From Chara braunii (Eukaryota; Streptophyta; Charophyceae; Charales; Characeae): a stretch of DNA of 64,000 nt. This document shows positions 52,087 to 63,146 of this stretch, one piece after another (position 1 is the stretch's first letter; each line of letters starts with the position of its first letter). The stretch covers positions 330,748 through 394,747 of the forward strand of contig BFEA01000085.1 in assembly GCA_003427395.1 (NCBI GenBank). The letters are read 5' to 3'. The notes under the pieces were generated by a model, which ran no database searches, was not told the DNA's origin, and saw nothing but the letters and a program-made list of their open reading frames with translations. The position numbers and the translations under genes were made by a program.

Positions 52087-52812
52087 ATGTTACCCAAGGT
52101 AGGCAGTGCGTACAATAACAGCATGCATTTGTCCACCTGTCGCACTCCCAACGAGTTGCACAAGTCCTTTAGACCACGTAGACCGTTTGAGGGACTTAAC
52201 CGCACTCAGATTCACAGGCTACCGCCCGGTACCAGGGAGTTCGCGATACAGCACGAGAAAGAGATAGCCACTGTTGTTGAAAACCTCAGGAAGGCCCAAC
52301 ACCGGATGATAGAACAACCTAATAAGCATCGTCGCCCGTCGCAGTTTCAGGTAGGCGACCTAGTCTGGGTCAAGTCTAAAGAGTTTGCTCCTGAGGAAAA
52401 CATCTTGCAGAAGTTACTGCCCGCGTATAGAGGACCGTGGCAAGTTCTAGAAGTTAAGGGCGGAGAGGATGGACCGTCCTACACCATAAAGATCCCAGCA
52501 CACCTCCACACCTACCCTGTGTTTCACACATCAAAGTTGTTGCCATGTGTCACAAGTCAACAGTTGCCATCTAGACGGTCCATAATCCCTCCAGACATGG
52601 ACGGCAGATACGACATTGACGGCATTGTAGGTGAAGATGTGTTCAGAACAGGAGGTAGAGGCCATCCACAGAAGCAGTATAAGGTCCGGTTTGCGTATCA
52701 GGAACCGGAGGACGGCCGCTGGTTCACTAGAGCAGAACTTCTAGAGACAGCTCCCGACATAGTTAGAGCCTACGAGAGAGATCAGAAAGGTAAAAGTCCT
52801 GCCTTGGACTGA
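52087..52812 (+). CDS. Integrase C-terminus with chromodomain, element D
   Basis: A 241-residue frame that continues pol after the TAG at 52,069. Residues 1-110 are the end of the integrase core region. The GPF/Y-like module is at residues 111-160 ('PAYRGPWQVLEV', 'PVFHTSKLLPC'). A chromodomain spans about residues 175-232 ('YDIDGIVGEDVF', 'QKQYKVRFAYQEPEDGRW'). In other chromoviruses this module guides integration to methylated-histone chromatin. The usual 'V-x-W' of chromodomains is 'VRF' here, so one aromatic-cage residue is replaced by another aromatic. The stop at 52,810 is probably the true pol end. Confidence 0.88.
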   Translation: MLPKVGSAYNNSMHLSTCRTPNELHKSFRPRRPFEGLNRTQIHRLPPGTREFAIQHEKEIATVVENLRKAQHRMIEQPNKHRRPSQFQVGDLVWVKSKEFAPEENILQKLLPAYRGPWQVLEVKGGEDGPSYTIKIPAHLHTYPVFHTSKLLPCVTSQQLPSRRSIIPPDMDGRYDIDGIVGEDVFRTGGRGHPQKQYKVRFAYQEPEDGRWFTRAELLETAPDIVRAYERDQKGKSPALD

Positions 52813-53378
52813 GTTATTCTCGACAGACCTCGAATTTAGGCCAGCGGGAGTGAAACGGTATTCACCAGTTCGCAGTACCTGATGCAGATCCCAGGGCTCC
52901 ATCCCTAGACCTCACCCTACCTGTGTACAATATCTGTGTCGACCCCAAGAGTTGAACCCGTGACCTGTGTATTTGTAACAGTTGGTAGACTGTCGTAGGG
53001 TCCGTAGGTAAAAGGGGTTCGATCTGTAGGTCTGTCGAGTAGAAGTCTTAGAGAGTTCTGGATGTCGTAGCTGCTACAGTCCTGAAGGGTCAAGGTCGTA
53101 GCTGCTACAGTATCGAAAGGCCAAGTCCACGGCCTTCCGGAAGGTCCTAGCAGTGGCCTTTCGAAGTTGCTTCCGTTTAGACTGAGGCAAGTGGGCAAGT
53201 GGGCAGCTGGTGAGCCCAACTGCAGTACGTCGACACTGCGACTGCGCTGAGTTCGCAGTGCAAACCCATGCAGTCAGCAGTACCGGTCCAAGTCAGTCCT
53301 AGTCCAGTCAAGCAAGTACCGCATGGGACTGTGTGCACCACAGGCATGGGGAAGGGCCAGACCAGCGAGCAACAGAAG

Positions 53379-53385
53379 TATAAAT
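53379..53385 (+). promoter_or_regulatory. TATA box in the 3' LTR-like region of element D
   Basis: TATAAAT in 'cagaagtataaatcaaagg', the best TATA-like sequence near element D; transcription from here would run into 53.4-54 kb. Confidence 0.45.
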
Positions 53386-53644
53386 CAAAGGGCAGCGCCC
53401 AGCCATTCATTCATTCCTGCGTGAGCCATGCGGAAGCGCTGTCATAGCAAAATATCCAGGGTGATCCTGTGTGTGCAAACAGTGAGTTGTGTGGGCGCTG
53501 AGTCGCCATAGCCATTGAAGTGAACTTGTATCTGAACTGTGTTCTCGGTTACCATATCTCTGAGTTCTGAGTGGGCGCTTGTCGCCAGTTTGCTGCTCAC
53601 CTGTTTGTATGCATGAGAAGTGTGAATGAAAGCGAGTTTGATGT

Positions 53645-53790
53645 AGGTACGGACGTGCTGAAGACGAAGCTGGAGCGATGGCCATGCAGGTAAGTCTCAG
53701 GTAAGTCCTCTGGCCGCCATCACCATCTCTCCCTCCCTGCGCTACTCTACTCTATCAGCGCCCAGCGCTGGAAAACTAGTCCTATCGTCG
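53645..53790 (+). repeat. Repeat family X core, copy 3
   Basis: 'tgaagacgaagctggagcgatggc.atgcaggtaagt' and 'tccctctggcc' match the minus strand near 57,530-57,470; the 'cagcgcccagcgctgg' tail matches 'cacccagcgctgaagg' there. Contains a perfect splice-donor consensus, CAG|GTAAGT. Confidence 0.7.
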
Positions 53791-53907
53791 ACTACTACTG
53801 TACGGCCGTCGTGTGAAGTATGCCTCCACTCGATCCTCTACGGAATGCCCTGATTGAGGCCGGACCCAGCTATGTATAGCACTGGGTCGGCCTCAACTGC
53901 TGAGTCC

Positions 53908-54005
53908 TGGCGCCCAAACTGAGGGTGGGGCTCGAAAGTTTGGCGCCCAAACTGAGGCTGGGCCTCGAAAGTTTGGCGCCTAAACTGAGGCTGGGCCTCA
54001 AACGC
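53908..54005. repeat. Three tandem copies of a 33-bp unit
   Basis: Units start at 53,908, 53,941 and 53,974 with 'tggcgcc.aaactgagg.tggg.ctc.aaa'. Confidence 0.9.
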
Positions 54006-54538
54006 CTACTGAAACAGCGCGGTTTGAAAATCAGGGTCCGGCGCCAAAACGTGCACCAGGGCCTGTAGCCAAAACGAGACCTACAGGGCCTCTAACTGGT
54101 ACCGGTCCTACTCAGGCCTAAAACTGGCCTACCGACCCTACGGACCCCTACTGTGGGTCGAAACGACCCTATACTCTACGGACCCCTAGCCTACCTGGTC
54201 GGGCCTGCTGGGCCCATGTGGAACTGAGTATGCCACAATAAGGCAACGCTGACAAAGCAGCCAAACTACATGCCACATAAGCAAAGTGCACAAAAAGATA
54301 AGGCACACAGATGGGCAACAAGGCAACAATCCAACGAGGCAGAAAGCAACACTCCCACGGCAACCAAACTAAACGATAAACAGGCAAACTGAAGGGAAAG
54401 ACATGGCAAGCAGGTAGGAAGCAAGGCAGCAGAAGAGCGCAGACACAGCAGTCCACACGGAGAGACTCAAGACAGACTGCCCTGTGCCCTGACCATAACT
54501 TGGCACTGCACTCTGACCGGATGCCTATGTGCTGCTAA
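54006..54538. other. Intergenic stretch, no gene recognised
   Basis: CT/AC-rich sequence with repeated 'cctac.ggaccccta' words (54,150-54,190). No motif-bearing frame. Confidence 0.4.
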
Positions 54539-54628
54539 GGCCATCTCTGCTAACTCCGGGGCGGCCGTAGCAGCAGCAGCCCAGGCCATCTCTGCTAACT
54601 CCGGGGCGGCCGTAGCAGCAGCAGCCCA
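54539..54628. repeat. Two tandem copies of a 45-bp unit
   Basis: 'ggccatctctgctaactccggggcggccgtagcagcagcagccca' at 54,539 and 54,584, essentially identical; 45 is a multiple of three, but no gene is otherwise supported. Confidence 0.9.
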
Positions 54629-56447
54629 TCTCCTGGCAGCAGCCTCTATTCCAAGCCTAGTCAGCTTGTCACACACCTATCATCTTCTCCTCCCTCACTC
54701 ACTTCACCGCTCATGCGAACAGAAACGACTTCTACCTACACTAGAACAGCCTATTCTTTGTCCTACCGTAGACAGAAGTTGACCCAGGTACAGAAACACT
54801 CACACCCTATCGCAAATCACACTGACATTGTCTGATGACTCCTAAAAATTGGCAATGCAGCTAACAAACAGGCTAAGTAGATTTCTGATGTAGCTGTGCA
54901 CAATTAATTAGTACCAGCACTCTGCCGAGCAACTAATAAAACAGAACATGTGAGATGCTCCCTACAGAATATATCACATGCAGAAACAGAATACATATAC
55001 AAGCGAGTTGAGAGCTGCAACCTTCCCCCTTTCCATATGTCCCACAGATTATCATTGCAACGTTATCCAGTGGCTTATGCGAGATGCAGTCTTGCAGTGA
55101 ACCGGCCCATCCCAGAGCACAAACCAAACAGTGGGTGGCCAGGACGACTTCCCTTATGCCCTCATGCCCTTCTGGGAAATTAGGGTGAAACCTCTACCCA
55201 GGCCACCACACTACGGTTCCTATCGCGCTGCTGAAGCTGAGTGTGAACTGCGCATTCATGCGTGCACTACTCCCATGAGCTCTTGTTCGACGTGGGCTCA
55301 TGCTTCACCACCCCATGCACTTCACATGCACCGCCTGTCTCCCACCAGATGTGCCAGAGGAATGTTGACTCTCAAGGTAGTGCGCTCTCTAGCACCTCAC
55401 CAAAAGAGGACTCTCAATCGGAACACTCCTCTGTGTAAGAACAACAAAGGTCTGGGACAACATACCTCGCCAACGCTGCCCCCAACCACAGATTGTCTCA
55501 CCATCCGTGAGGTGTGTTGTTCGTTAACTGGTTGAAGCCACGGAACCACCGACATCACAATGCAAGTGCCTCCATAAGCAGCAGCAAGCATCATCATACT
55601 CCCAACACACCAGACATGTCCCAACTTACAGCCTTCCAGCCATGCACTCTCTACCTCATGCATGACCTACACTCCAGCAAGAATGTGATCACACTGCCAG
55701 CATACGCGAACGAGCACCACACCAACCAAGTCGCCAGCACCGTGATGATGAGTGCCTATCATGAATCTGTACCCCTATTGGCATACCCACTATACGCAGT
55801 CCCAGGGCTAAACTTGCACCTATATCCCGAAATGGCCTCTGCCACACCCCAGACCAAGACACAGACGCACACACAGTGTCACACACCCTTACCCTCCCCC
55901 AACCACATGCATATACAAACTATGGGCTGTGCACCCGTGCCCTCACGGTAAGTCGATCTACATCTCTGAAGTTTTTTCAAACTTTTCAATAGCCAGAAAT
56001 CAGAACTAAAATTCTTTGAAGTCGGGGATCTCACAATTTTGCACAAACCACCTCAACATTTTATGGAAAACTACCGGTCCTACAATGCAATAGGTCCAAA
56101 AAAGAACAACCCTACAAAACCAACAGTAGCTACCAATCACAGTACCCTCATCATGTCGGTCATCAGAAGAAAGAAAAGGACGAGCCATGGATACAGAAGC
56201 TGCACCCTGCTACACCGCAGCCTTCAGGGCTGCAAATAATACAACAGGGCTGGAAACAATGCAACCCCTACAGGCTGTGAAATTGATAAACACGCCCTCG
56301 TTCCTTTTCGACAGATATTAACAACAATGCACCGAACAAATTCAGCCAGAGGGCATTGTCTCGCTGAAGACCCATGGGAGCCATGCGTCACCGCGGTCCT
56401 GCGCACTCTTGCTTACTACTCATCCCCAGTACCCTTCTACAACCTTG

Positions 56448-56448
<1 letters not shown>
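54629..56448. other. Intergenic stretch, no gene recognised
   Basis: CA-rich sequence with overlapping short frames (for example 55,131-55,535 and 55,514-55,951) that lack motifs. No tRNA or other RNA gene recognised. Confidence 0.45.

Positions 56449-56537
<89 letters not shown>
56449..56537. repeat. (CT)n(GT)n compound microsatellite
   Basis: CT from 56,449 to 56,508, then GT to about 56,537. A matching (CT)n, N gap, (TG)n occurs at 56,757-56,872. Confidence 0.95.
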
Positions 56538-56541
<4 letters not shown>

Positions 56542-56753
56542 ACACTGCGCCTGCAACAGGCTGCACGGGCCACTTTCAAGCCCGTGACATTTTCAGGCCA
56601 AAAGCCTGAAAACAAGGGCCTACAGGCCCCGTGTTGTTTCAGCCTGAAAGCCTGAAAACAAGGGCCTGCAGGCCCTGTGTCGTTTCAGCCTAAATCAGGG
56701 CCTTTCCGGCCCTGAGTCTTTTCAGCCTGAAACTGAGAGCCATTTTCAGGCCC

Positions 56754-56799
<46 letters not shown>

Positions 56800-57091
56800 N
56801 NNNNNNNNNNNNNNNNNNNNNNNNNNNNNNNNNNNNNNNNNNNNNNNNNNNNNNTGTGTGTGTGTGTGTGTGTTACACGCTGCGCCTGCAACAGGCTGCA
56901 CGAGCCACTTTCAGGCCCGTGACGTTTTCAGGCCAAAAGCCTGAAAACAAGGGCCTACAGGCCCCGTGTCGTTTCAGCCTGAAAGCCTGAAAACAAGGGC
57001 CTGCAGGCCCTGTGTCATTTCAGCCTAAATCAGGACCTTTCCGGCCCTGAGTCTTTTCAGCCTGAAACTGAGAGCCATTTTCAGGCCCTCA
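56538..57091. repeat. Direct duplication (about 335-bp period) around an assembly gap
   Basis: Unit 1 (56,538-56,756) and unit 2 (56,873-57,091) are nearly identical, from 'ttacac.ctgcgcctgcaacaggctgcacg' to 'gagccattttcaggccctcat'. Each also carries internal repeats of 'ttcagcctgaaagcctgaaaacaagggcct'. Between them lie (CT)n, 55 Ns (56,800-56,854) and (TG)n. Confidence 0.9.
56800..56854. other. Assembly gap (55 N)
   Basis: Undetermined bases between a CT and a TG microsatellite. Confidence 1.
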
Positions 57092-57399
57092 TGAGTTCGG
57101 CCTGCCCCGAAACTCAGGCACCAAACCAGGGTTTTTGCTCAGGGCATTTTTGGCCTATTTTCAAGACAACCTTCATTTGAGCTTCAACCCCAGGGTCTGG
57201 CCCGTTTTGGCATTGGCAAGGGCAGCCTCCTGGACGGGCCAGCATTATAAAGGACTGCAGGTAATTCCTAGGTACTTCCCAGGCACTTCATGTGCAGTTC
57301 AGGAGGCAGGAGGTAGTCTTCAGGATTCGGCAGCAGCACTCTTGAGAAGCGCTGCAGGAGTAGTAGTAGCGTTAGCAGTAGTCTTCAGCGCTGGGCACT
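57092..57399. other. Short intergenic stretch
   Basis: No gene. 'cagcgctg' and 'gtagcgttagc.gtag' words are repeated near 57,340-57,430, continuous with repeat family X. Confidence 0.4.
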
Positions 57400-57985
57400 A
57401 GTAGCGTTAGCTGTAGCCTTCAGCGCTGGGTGCCATAGCTAGAGTAGTACTATAGAGAGAGAGATTGGGCGGAGGCCAGAGGGACTTACCTGCAGCGCCA
57501 TCGCTCCAGCTTCGTCTTCAAGGTACCTGCAGCACAGCGCCACCTTCACAGGTTAGTACCTGGCATATGAGAGAGAAAGAGAGTTCTTCTTCTTCCTCTT
57601 CTCAGTCCACCATCTCCCTCTCACCCTCTCGTTATCTGACTTCACTGCATCAGCAGACTATGAGAGAGAGAGAGAGAGCTTGGTGACATTTGGATCCAGA
57701 CTTGACATCGGACTTCAGACATTCTGACGAGGGATTATTTGGGACTTGTAACGAGACTTGGTGTTGACAACTTTGCCATCTCTCCCCTCCTCTTTGTCTG
57801 ATCCCCTCCTCTACGTCTGTGCATGTCTGGACCTGGCGGCTCTTCCTGTGTATAGCGCCAGGCCCCTTCACACCTTGTGGTGAGAATGATGCATCTTTAG
57901 TCTGCATTGCGACATTGATTGGGCTCGTCGTTAGTATTATAGCCTTCTGCTTCGCTATCTTGTACTACGTAAAAGGTGTTGTACT
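57400..57985 (-). repeat. Repeat family X, copy 2, abutting truncated element B
   Basis: On the minus strand: 'caagatagcgaagc', 'cccaatcaatgtcgcaatgc', 'aaggtgtgaaggggcctggcgc' (as in copy 1), and later 'tgaagacgaagctggagcgatggcgctgcaggtaagt' (as in copy 3; cited in part). It joins the broken integrase of B at about 57,985, so X may be the LTR end of B or a later insertion. Confidence 0.65.
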
Positions 57986-58970
57986 ACCCGGTTCATCTGT
58001 TCTGCCTGGCCATTTGACTCCGGGTGATTCCCTGACGTCATTTGGAGCTTGGTACCCATCTTTTCATCAGTTGATTGCCACAGTTCACTGGTGAATCTCA
58101 CATCTTTGTCACTAACAATAGATGTGGGCAAACCGAAGTCACGACCCAGTTATCCATGAAGAGTTGGATGACGTAGTCAGTTTTAGCATTTTTTGGCATA
58201 GCGATTAGTCTGGCATACTTAGAAAAGCGATCCACTATAACAACGATGTGTCTTTTCCTAGACCTACTGGTCACAAGAGTATCCATGAAATCCATGGACA
58301 CACTCTGACCCGGTCCTTCAGGAATCGGCAAGGGCTCAATCAACCTAAGCGGAGCCTGAGTCCTGGGTTTGTCCTTTTGGCAAACCTGGCAGGTTTCAAA
58401 GTATCTCTTAGCATCTTGCATCATGGAGGGCCACCAAAATCTCTGTACTAAGTTCGCTGACGTCTTTCTATAACCAAAATGACCAGTTGCATCATGACAT
58501 TCTCCTAAAAATAAACTACGTAAAGACTCACTATCAGGAACACACAACCTTTTATTCCCTGCCTTCTCAAGAAGCAGCAAACTGTCTACCATCGTAAATT
58601 CGTCCAAAGTTTTTTTGTCCTTTGCTTGGAATCTACGGATGATCTCAAACATAACTGGATCTTGCTGATAGGCTTCCACCAACGATCGAGTTAAGTCGTT
58701 AGATATGCCAAATTCAGTTACTAGTGTGCCCAGGTAATATGCCCGATGTGACAATGTATCATACATGTTTATCACTTGAATCCATCGCTTGAGTGCGTTA
58801 GAGAGTACTGGTTGTGTCTTAATCCAGTGCAAGGTCTCATGGTCAGATCTCACATAGAAGAATCTGCCAAGGAGATAGTGTCTCCAATGTACCAGCGCTC
58901 TATACAGGGCATAGAGCTCACGCTCATAAGTAGACTTGGCTAGGTTTTGAGATGGCATCTTTTTACTCAT
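57985..58970 (-). pseudogene. pol: RNase H C-terminus and integrase, element B
   Basis: The main frame is 58,970-58,098. RNase H has Glu ('STYERELYAL') and Asp ('VRSDHETLHW'). The integrase zinc finger is intact ('CHDATGHFGY', 'ETCQVCQKDK'). The core begins 'VSMDFMDTLVTSR' with the first Asp. A frameshift near 58,130 leads to 'SIVSDKDVRFTS' (second Asp) and 'NGQAEQMNR' (Glu), which I read in another frame down to about 57,985. All three DDE residues survive. The C-terminus is cut off at the junction with repeat X. Confidence 0.85.
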
Positions 58971-59281
58971 ATACTCGATAGGTCTTCACTTTTTCCCCTC
59001 CTTTGGGCAAGGACCGCGCCTACGCCATATTGGTTGGCGTCTGTGGTCACGACAAAGGGCTGATCAAGATTTGAGAGTTTGAGGACTTCATAGTGTGTGA
59101 GAGCATACTTCAATTTCTTGAAGGCTGCCTCACACTCTTTTGTCCATTCCCAAGGGGTGTCAAGTCAAGTTAGATTTGTTAATGGGGAAGCAACATACTA
59201 TAGTTCTTCACAAACGGACGATAATAGCCCGTCATCCCCAAAAATGATCTCACCTCAGTAACAGTCTGAGGTCTGGGTCAG
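58971..59281 (-). pseudogene. RT connection / RNase H start of element B, frames lost
   Basis: Translating by hand, 'TVTEVRSFLGMTGYYRPFV' can be read near 59,260-59,200, then stops in every frame until the 'MSKKMPSQN' ORF. The first RNase H Asp region is not recoverable with certainty. Confidence 0.6.
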
Positions 59282-59900
59282 TCACGAATGCTGGCCACCT
59301 TTGCATCGTCTGGACTCAACCCATCTGCTGCAACCAAACTCGCATTTCTCCAAGTTAACCTTGTACTGGTGCTGTCCTAGGAGACCTAACACTATTTTCA
59401 AGTGCTCAGCGTGCTCCTCTACAGTCTTACTAAAGATGAGGATATCGTCGAGGTAGACGACAATAAACTTATCTAAGTAATCATGAAAGATCCTGTTCAT
59501 TGCGTGTTGGAATGTCCCAGGAGCATTGCATAGGCCGAAGGGCATCTCCACAAACTCGTACAGACCGTACCTGGTCTGAAATGCGGTTTTGTGCTGATCC
59601 TCAGGTCTAATAGCAATTAGATGGTATCCGGACTTTAGATCTATCTTAGTAAAGTACCGGCATCCAGTAGGTCGTCGATGCGGGGTAGGGACTCTGCATT
59701 TTTAACAGTGATGGTATTGAGAGCCCTGTAACCAATGCACATCCTCAGGTTACCTCCCTTCTTTGGTACGAATAAAATTGGAGCGTCATAAGGGGAGGTA
59801 CTAGGCCGAATCCATCCCTTCTATGTAAGCTACTTGAGCTGGCGGCGGAGCTCATCCAACTCCGCAGGCGACGTCCTATAGGTTCGTCCTTTAAGCACCT
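59282..59900 (-). pseudogene. pol: Reverse transcriptase of element B
   Basis: 59,551-59,282 is an open frame with 'MPFGLCNAPGTFQHAMN' and the intact box 'VYLDDILIFSKT'. Upstream, '[18 protein letters not shown]', '[11 protein letters not shown]' (Gly where Asp is usual) and '[13 protein letters not shown]' (motif A Asp) can be read across a frameshift near 59,660 and several stops. Both catalytic YLDD Asp residues are present, but the frame is broken. Confidence 0.85.
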
Positions 59901-60120
59901 TACTACCTCGGACAACCTCTATTGCATGGACAACCTCCCTTTCTACCACGCCTGTGGGCTCCTAAAAAAGGTCGGAATATTGTGCGACGACTGAGTCAAT
60001 CTCTGGGGGTGTTTTAGCGGCCTCCCCTTTTTCAGAGAAAGACTAGATATATGCCCTCCTCGCGATTCTGCTTATAATAGTTATAGAAAGATGATGCACA
60101 CATGCACCCGTAGTTTTCTA
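59901..60120 (-). other. Protease-RT linker of element B
   Basis: No long frame; Glu/Ser-rich coding-like sequence with stops between the protease and RT. Confidence 0.4.
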
Positions 60121-60817
60121 TCAGACTACTAGCTTTAAACTTTTGCAATCTAACAGATCTACCACTAGGCATTTGTGAATCAACACCTTTCTATCCCAGT
60201 CAAACTGCAGTTGCGCGACCTCGAGGTAGTACATACCAAGGAGCATGTCAAAGGGCAGTTTGTCTTTTACCAACATTTGGTGCTTGTTGGCCAGCGTAGA
60301 AGCTACAGTTCTGCTAAGCCGCTGCACTTGGTCCCCTAAGCGCAGTCTCACAAGCACGACTGATGAAGTTCCGCGTAGAGCCTATGTCCGTGAAGGCGCC
60401 AACTTTGCGGCCACCTACATCAACCTCTACCACGAAATGTTCACCATTTGGACCTCTACTAATCATCGCCCAAGAATCTTTGGGGTCCTTCCCTGACCAC
60501 TCACATTGTAACTCTTCTAGGGACTCAGACACATCTCTCCAACAGAGCGTCGGTGGGTCTGAATGTGTCTGCGGGGCGATGTGTGGGCCACTAGCCTTGG
60601 CCAACGCCTGAAGTGGAGAAGGCAACGTAACCACTTCAGAGCGAGTAAGAGCGGCTAAAACTCCTACTGGCCCGATGTGTTTCCATGCGAAGTGCTCGCA
60701 GAAGCACTTCCAGGGTTCGAAGATTAGCCTATTACAGTTGGTGATGCCACCTTCGTAGTGACCTTTTTCCCTCGGCATGTCCTGGACGTGTGGCCATAGT
60801 TGCCATAGTTCATGCAA
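60121..60817 (-). pseudogene. Protease region of element B
   Basis: Two overlapping frames. 60,817-60,314 ends with the active site 'GAFTDIGSTRNFISRA', where Asp-Thr-Gly has become Asp-Ile-Gly (ACA to ATA, a C-to-T step), before the frame is lost. 60,357-60,121 carries the later part ('KDKLPFDMLLGMYYLE'). The catalytic Asp is kept. The first 110 residues of the upper frame are linker. Confidence 0.7.
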
Positions 60818-62557
60818 GTACCCCTAGCAACTCGGTCACGCTAAACCTCATAATCTAAACCAAGTTTTACCCAGGCGAGCGTTCCTTCGTCGCCCTGGCC
60901 CGTGGACCGTACTACCTTCTTCTTCCCGGTCCCCCTAGCCTTTTCTCTGATGGGTCCCACGACTCCCCTAAGTCTGGGAACTCGTCAATCTCAGTTGTTT
61001 GACCATTGTGGTCAACAAACATGAGTTGACCTTTCTTCTTCCAGTCTTGGGGAAGCTTCTTCCTCCTACCATCTACTGGTCCCTGATGAGTGGACCCAAG
61101 CTTTACCTCTATATCTAAGGCCTTCTTGCTGAAAGACGCAAAGTCATGCTGGTCTATATAGGCCTCATCCACCAGTTTAATCTTAACGTCTGTAGGTAAA
61201 CATCGCAAATAATATGTGAGAAGTACCTGTGGGTTATACTGCATACCCCGTACCACGATCAATCTTTATACGGCATCTGTGACTTCGCGAACAGTCCGTA
61301 CCTTTTGGTACTCGGACTGTTGATCGCGTCGGTGGCCTTTTGAGCACCTTGAGGATCGTGCCACCTAGCATACACACTCCATACGAAATGTTCCAAAGTC
61401 TGAGACTGGGCCCAGGCATCAAAATTCTGACCATAGCCCTGTTGCTGCACTAGACCATTTAACCATCGTGCTGTTGATCCTTCTAAAAAGGTGGCAGCCA
61501 CTTTGACTTCCTGCTCTGGCCTAAGCTTGTGCCTCACATAGGTAGGCACAGTCCTTACCCAGGTGTCCAGGTCCTCATCCTTCTTCTTGTCGCCAGAGAA
61601 GGGCTTAGGACTCAGCAAGGGGATCTTGGGCATTCACTGCATGGGTTGCATGGGCCCAGGTGATTGTCGCAGTGGTTGCATAGCCACCGAAACAGGAGGC
61701 TGCACACTAACCTGAGCCTGGCTTGACAGTGGGACTGTAGGAACCACTGTCGTTGATGGTACGGCTGAGACTCTACGAACCGGACCACTAGTTGCTACGT
61801 AACCACCTGGAGGGGGCATGCCAAACATGGGTGAGAATGATGGCCCTACCGGCAGCAGCGTCACTGATGGACCCACTCCTGAAGGGGGAGCTACAACAAA
61901 CTGATGTTGCCTCATCAATGGATGAGGAGCATGTAATGCAGCCAGAATTCGTTTCTGGCCTGCCACTAGTTCAGCCAACACCTCCTGTTGAACTACTTGC
62001 GTCTCCGCCACACACAGAAGTGAGTTACGCAGTGCTCGCATCGCAAGATCAAGTGTTCACGCATCTAGTGTTTATAGCTTGCCTAGCTCCTGCAATCTCC
62101 TACCTAGTCTAGCTTTCCTCATTATAGCTCTCCTTCTCCTCTCTGTTGCTTCATCCAACTGCCGTTGTAACTCATCCTGAAGTTCTTCTGCTTGGAGGAT
62201 CTCATAATCCTCCGGCGTGAGTTGAGTTTGTTGGCTGACTTGCAGACCAGCACTCTGGCTAATGGAAACCCGAGAACCACTCTGACTAACTCCTAACGAA
62301 GTGGTTTGTGAAAAAGCACGCGACATGGTAGAGGAGGTAGCCATGGTCGTACCGGTACTAGCTGCAGTCCTAGACCTGGCGCTGACCGCGACGTCCCTAG
62401 CTCTCCTTGCTGCTGCCCTCTCTCTAGCCTCTCTCCGCAGTCTCCTCTCGTCTCCTAGACCTAACTCTAGGAAAGTCGAAGGTCAGTTGAGAGCAGTTCT
62501 ACGAGTAGTACTATAGTCGTCCACTAACAACTCCTCACTAGTGCTTGCATCACTCAT
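60818..62557 (-). pseudogene. gag: Gag of element B with altered zinc knuckle
   Basis: The ATG at 62557 ('MSDASTSEELLVDD') begins a frame that contains a TGA, then ORFs 62,344-62,072, 62,041-61,634 and 61,633-61,259, all in one frame with a few stops between them. A frameshift near 61,260 leads to 61,262-60,912. Features: a Gln/Glu/Arg helical N-terminus, a Pro/Val-rich middle, a gag core ('LSPKPFSGDKKKDEDLDTWV'), and near 60,800 a knuckle 'CMNYGNYGHTSRTC' with Tyr in place of the second Cys (TGT to TAT, a G-to-A change). Gag packages RNA; this copy is broken. Confidence 0.8.
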
Positions 62558-63065
62558 GAGCTACAGTGTGTGTGATCTAAACTAGAATCCACACTGAATC
62601 CTGCCTCAGCATGACACACAACCGATTATAATGCCGACAAAAACAGTTAGGTGGTTAGGTGTCAACCACTGTCAGATCCTACATACGATATTTAATTTAT
62701 TTTTAGATTACTCTACAGATTGCATTGCAGCAAAGATTACTCTATCCGCAGTTGTCTATCAGTTGTCAGTCAAGTCCGTAACAACTAAATAATCAAAAAT
62801 AAGAATAGCATCTCCTGCAAAGATGTATGCTGGATGGCAGTTTATCTAATTAGTGCCACAGCGAACAGTTACAGGAATCCAACCCTCACCCTGTATCCCT
62901 CTTGAGTACTCGCTTTGTGTCAACGCCCTGAGCATCTGGTTGAGCAGCGTGTCTGAAGGTGTGCAATCCGACCCACCCCTGTGCCCCAAGTCAACGCCGA
63001 ATCTGCCAGCCCCTGCACATTATTTATCCTCACATGCAACGAGCCTTACACCCGGTTTGATCTGG
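62558..63065 (-). other. Leader/LTR-like region of element B
   Basis: A/T-rich noncoding sequence between the gag ATG and the block shared with D. I could not place a PBS with confidence. Confidence 0.45.
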
Positions 63066-63146
63066 CTGATCAGGAGGCATTTAAGGAAATACCCCATAAC
63101 TCCTCAGGAATTATTTAACGTCACAGACAGGACGACGATCACAGCC
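63066..63146 (-). promoter_or_regulatory. Conserved leader block shared by elements D and B (copy in B)
   Basis: The reverse complement matches 46,884-46,965 along about 80 bases, including 'gacgttaaataattcctgagg' (cut to 'ttaaataattcctgagg') and 'gcctcctgatcag'. In B it is 500 bases from the gag ATG versus about 170 in D, so the intervening leader differs. Confidence 0.75.

Larger units (their letters stand above)
46700..53830 (+). mobile_element. Element D: Ty3/Gypsy chromovirus
   Basis: Plus-strand gag, protease, RT, RNase H, integrase and a C-terminal chromodomain, in chromovirus order. Three pol stops (50,647 TGA; 50,665 TAG; 52,069 TAG) are each one C-to-T step from CGA or CAG. A zinc-knuckle His, an RNase H Asp and an integrase Asp are changed. 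The 5' LTR is not clearly delimited; LTR-like sequence with a TATA box follows pol. Coordinates of the ends are approximate. Confidence 0.9.
52813..53830 (+). mobile_element. LTR-like 3' flank of element D
   Basis: No coding potential. It starts directly after pol, contains the duplicated words 'gtcgtagctgctacagt' (53,066 and 53,097), a TATA box (53,379) and the family X core near 53,645-53,790. I cannot pair it with a 5' LTR, so its limits are inferred. Confidence 0.45.

Noticed and set aside
52945-53030. tRNA/B-box-like words ('gttgaacccgtgacc', 'ggggttcgatct')
   Set aside because: Isolated B-box-like words on opposite strands without an A box or cloverleaf.
55131-55951. Overlapping plus-strand ORFs of 134 and 145 residues
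   Set aside because: His/Thr/Pro-rich, two frames open over the same CA-rich DNA, no motif; probably compositional.
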